DNA of 6,255 nucleotides, from the NCBI GenBank assembly GCA_031255325.1, contig JAIRST010000026.1, positions 1-6,255 on the forward strand, read 5' to 3'. The number at the start of each line of letters is the position of its first letter. The stretch's first letter is position 1. Below, one piece after another: positions 6,154 through 6,255 of this stretch. The DNA comes from Holosporales bacterium. Its GTDB lineage: Bacteria > Pseudomonadota > Alphaproteobacteria > UBA3830 > JAIRMZ01. The notes below the pieces were generated by a model. The model was not told the DNA's origin. It did not search any database and was given only the letters and a program-made list of their open reading frames with translations. The position numbers and the translations under genes were made by a program.

Positions 6154-6255
6154 GGGGAAGCAATTTATGGGAGGAGGGGGAGGGAATGTTGAGAGGAGTT
6201 TATTTATAAAATTGCAGTATTGAGCGGGATATTTTCCAGTGTGGTAACATTTTTT

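Larger units (their letters stand above)
5922..6255. other. G-rich upstream region, no convincing gene
   Basis: Apart from the msbA promoter candidate, this stretch holds only tiny open frames. The plus strand carries a T6-G7 tract (5997-6009) and many G-runs from 6123 to 6184, making it the purine-rich counterpart of the pyrimidine-rich stretch near 375-470. Two small plus-strand frames occur: 5969-6028 (TTG start behind a GGAGG at 5958-5962, 19 codons) and 6025-6153 (ATG, 42 codons, hydrophobic centre), overlapping by ATGA. Neither resembles a known protein. The window ends in a T6 run without a clear preceding hairpin. Confidence 0.5.

Noticed and set aside
1..6255. tRNA, rRNA, CRISPR array or intact insertion sequence
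   Set aside because: Read through for T-arm and anticodon patterns, regularly spaced direct repeats, transposase motifs and paired terminal repeats; none was found.

Overview
The window looks like a chromosomal fragment from a low- to moderate-GC Gram-negative bacterium. The three complete minus-strand genes are a lipid A/LPS maturation and export set: an MsbA-type ABC exporter, a DUF374 (LpxJ-like) acyltransferase and the Kdo transferase WaaA. A DUF374 gene directly before waaA is an arrangement I associate with Alphaproteobacteria. The AT-rich, loosely packed flanks would suit a host-associated lineage such as Holosporales-like endosymbionts. That placement is inference from gene order and composition, not from a marker gene.

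Layout from left to right. Positions 1-498 hold no gene I can support. They contain one short peptide-like fragment and a strikingly C/T-rich stretch. Positions 589-1842 (+) encode a 417-residue polytopic membrane protein that resembles GT-C glycosyltransferases or Wzy-type polysaccharide polymerases; it has a strong Shine-Dalgarno and a plausible promoter. Positions 1843-2098 separate convergent genes and contain a nested inverted repeat. Positions 5841-2099 (-) form a tight operon: msbA-like, 6-nt gap, DUF374, ATGA overlap, waaA. Upstream of msbA are a promoter candidate and a 25-codon ORF whose stop lies 2 nt before the msbA ATG. Positions 5922-6255 have no convincing gene, are strongly G-rich on the plus strand, and carry two tiny ORFs that overlap by ATGA.

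How the genes work together (established for the families, inferred here): WaaA adds Kdo to the lipid A precursor at the inner face of the inner membrane, the DUF374 enzyme is likely to add a secondary acyl chain, and the MsbA-like transporter flips the product across the membrane. The plus-strand membrane protein may act in a separate surface-glycan step, but it is not co-transcribed with the operon.

I found no RNA gene, CRISPR array or intact mobile element. The coding content is conventional; the more unusual signals are in the non-coding flanks: the coupled leader ORF, the mirror-image strand skew and the nested palindrome.
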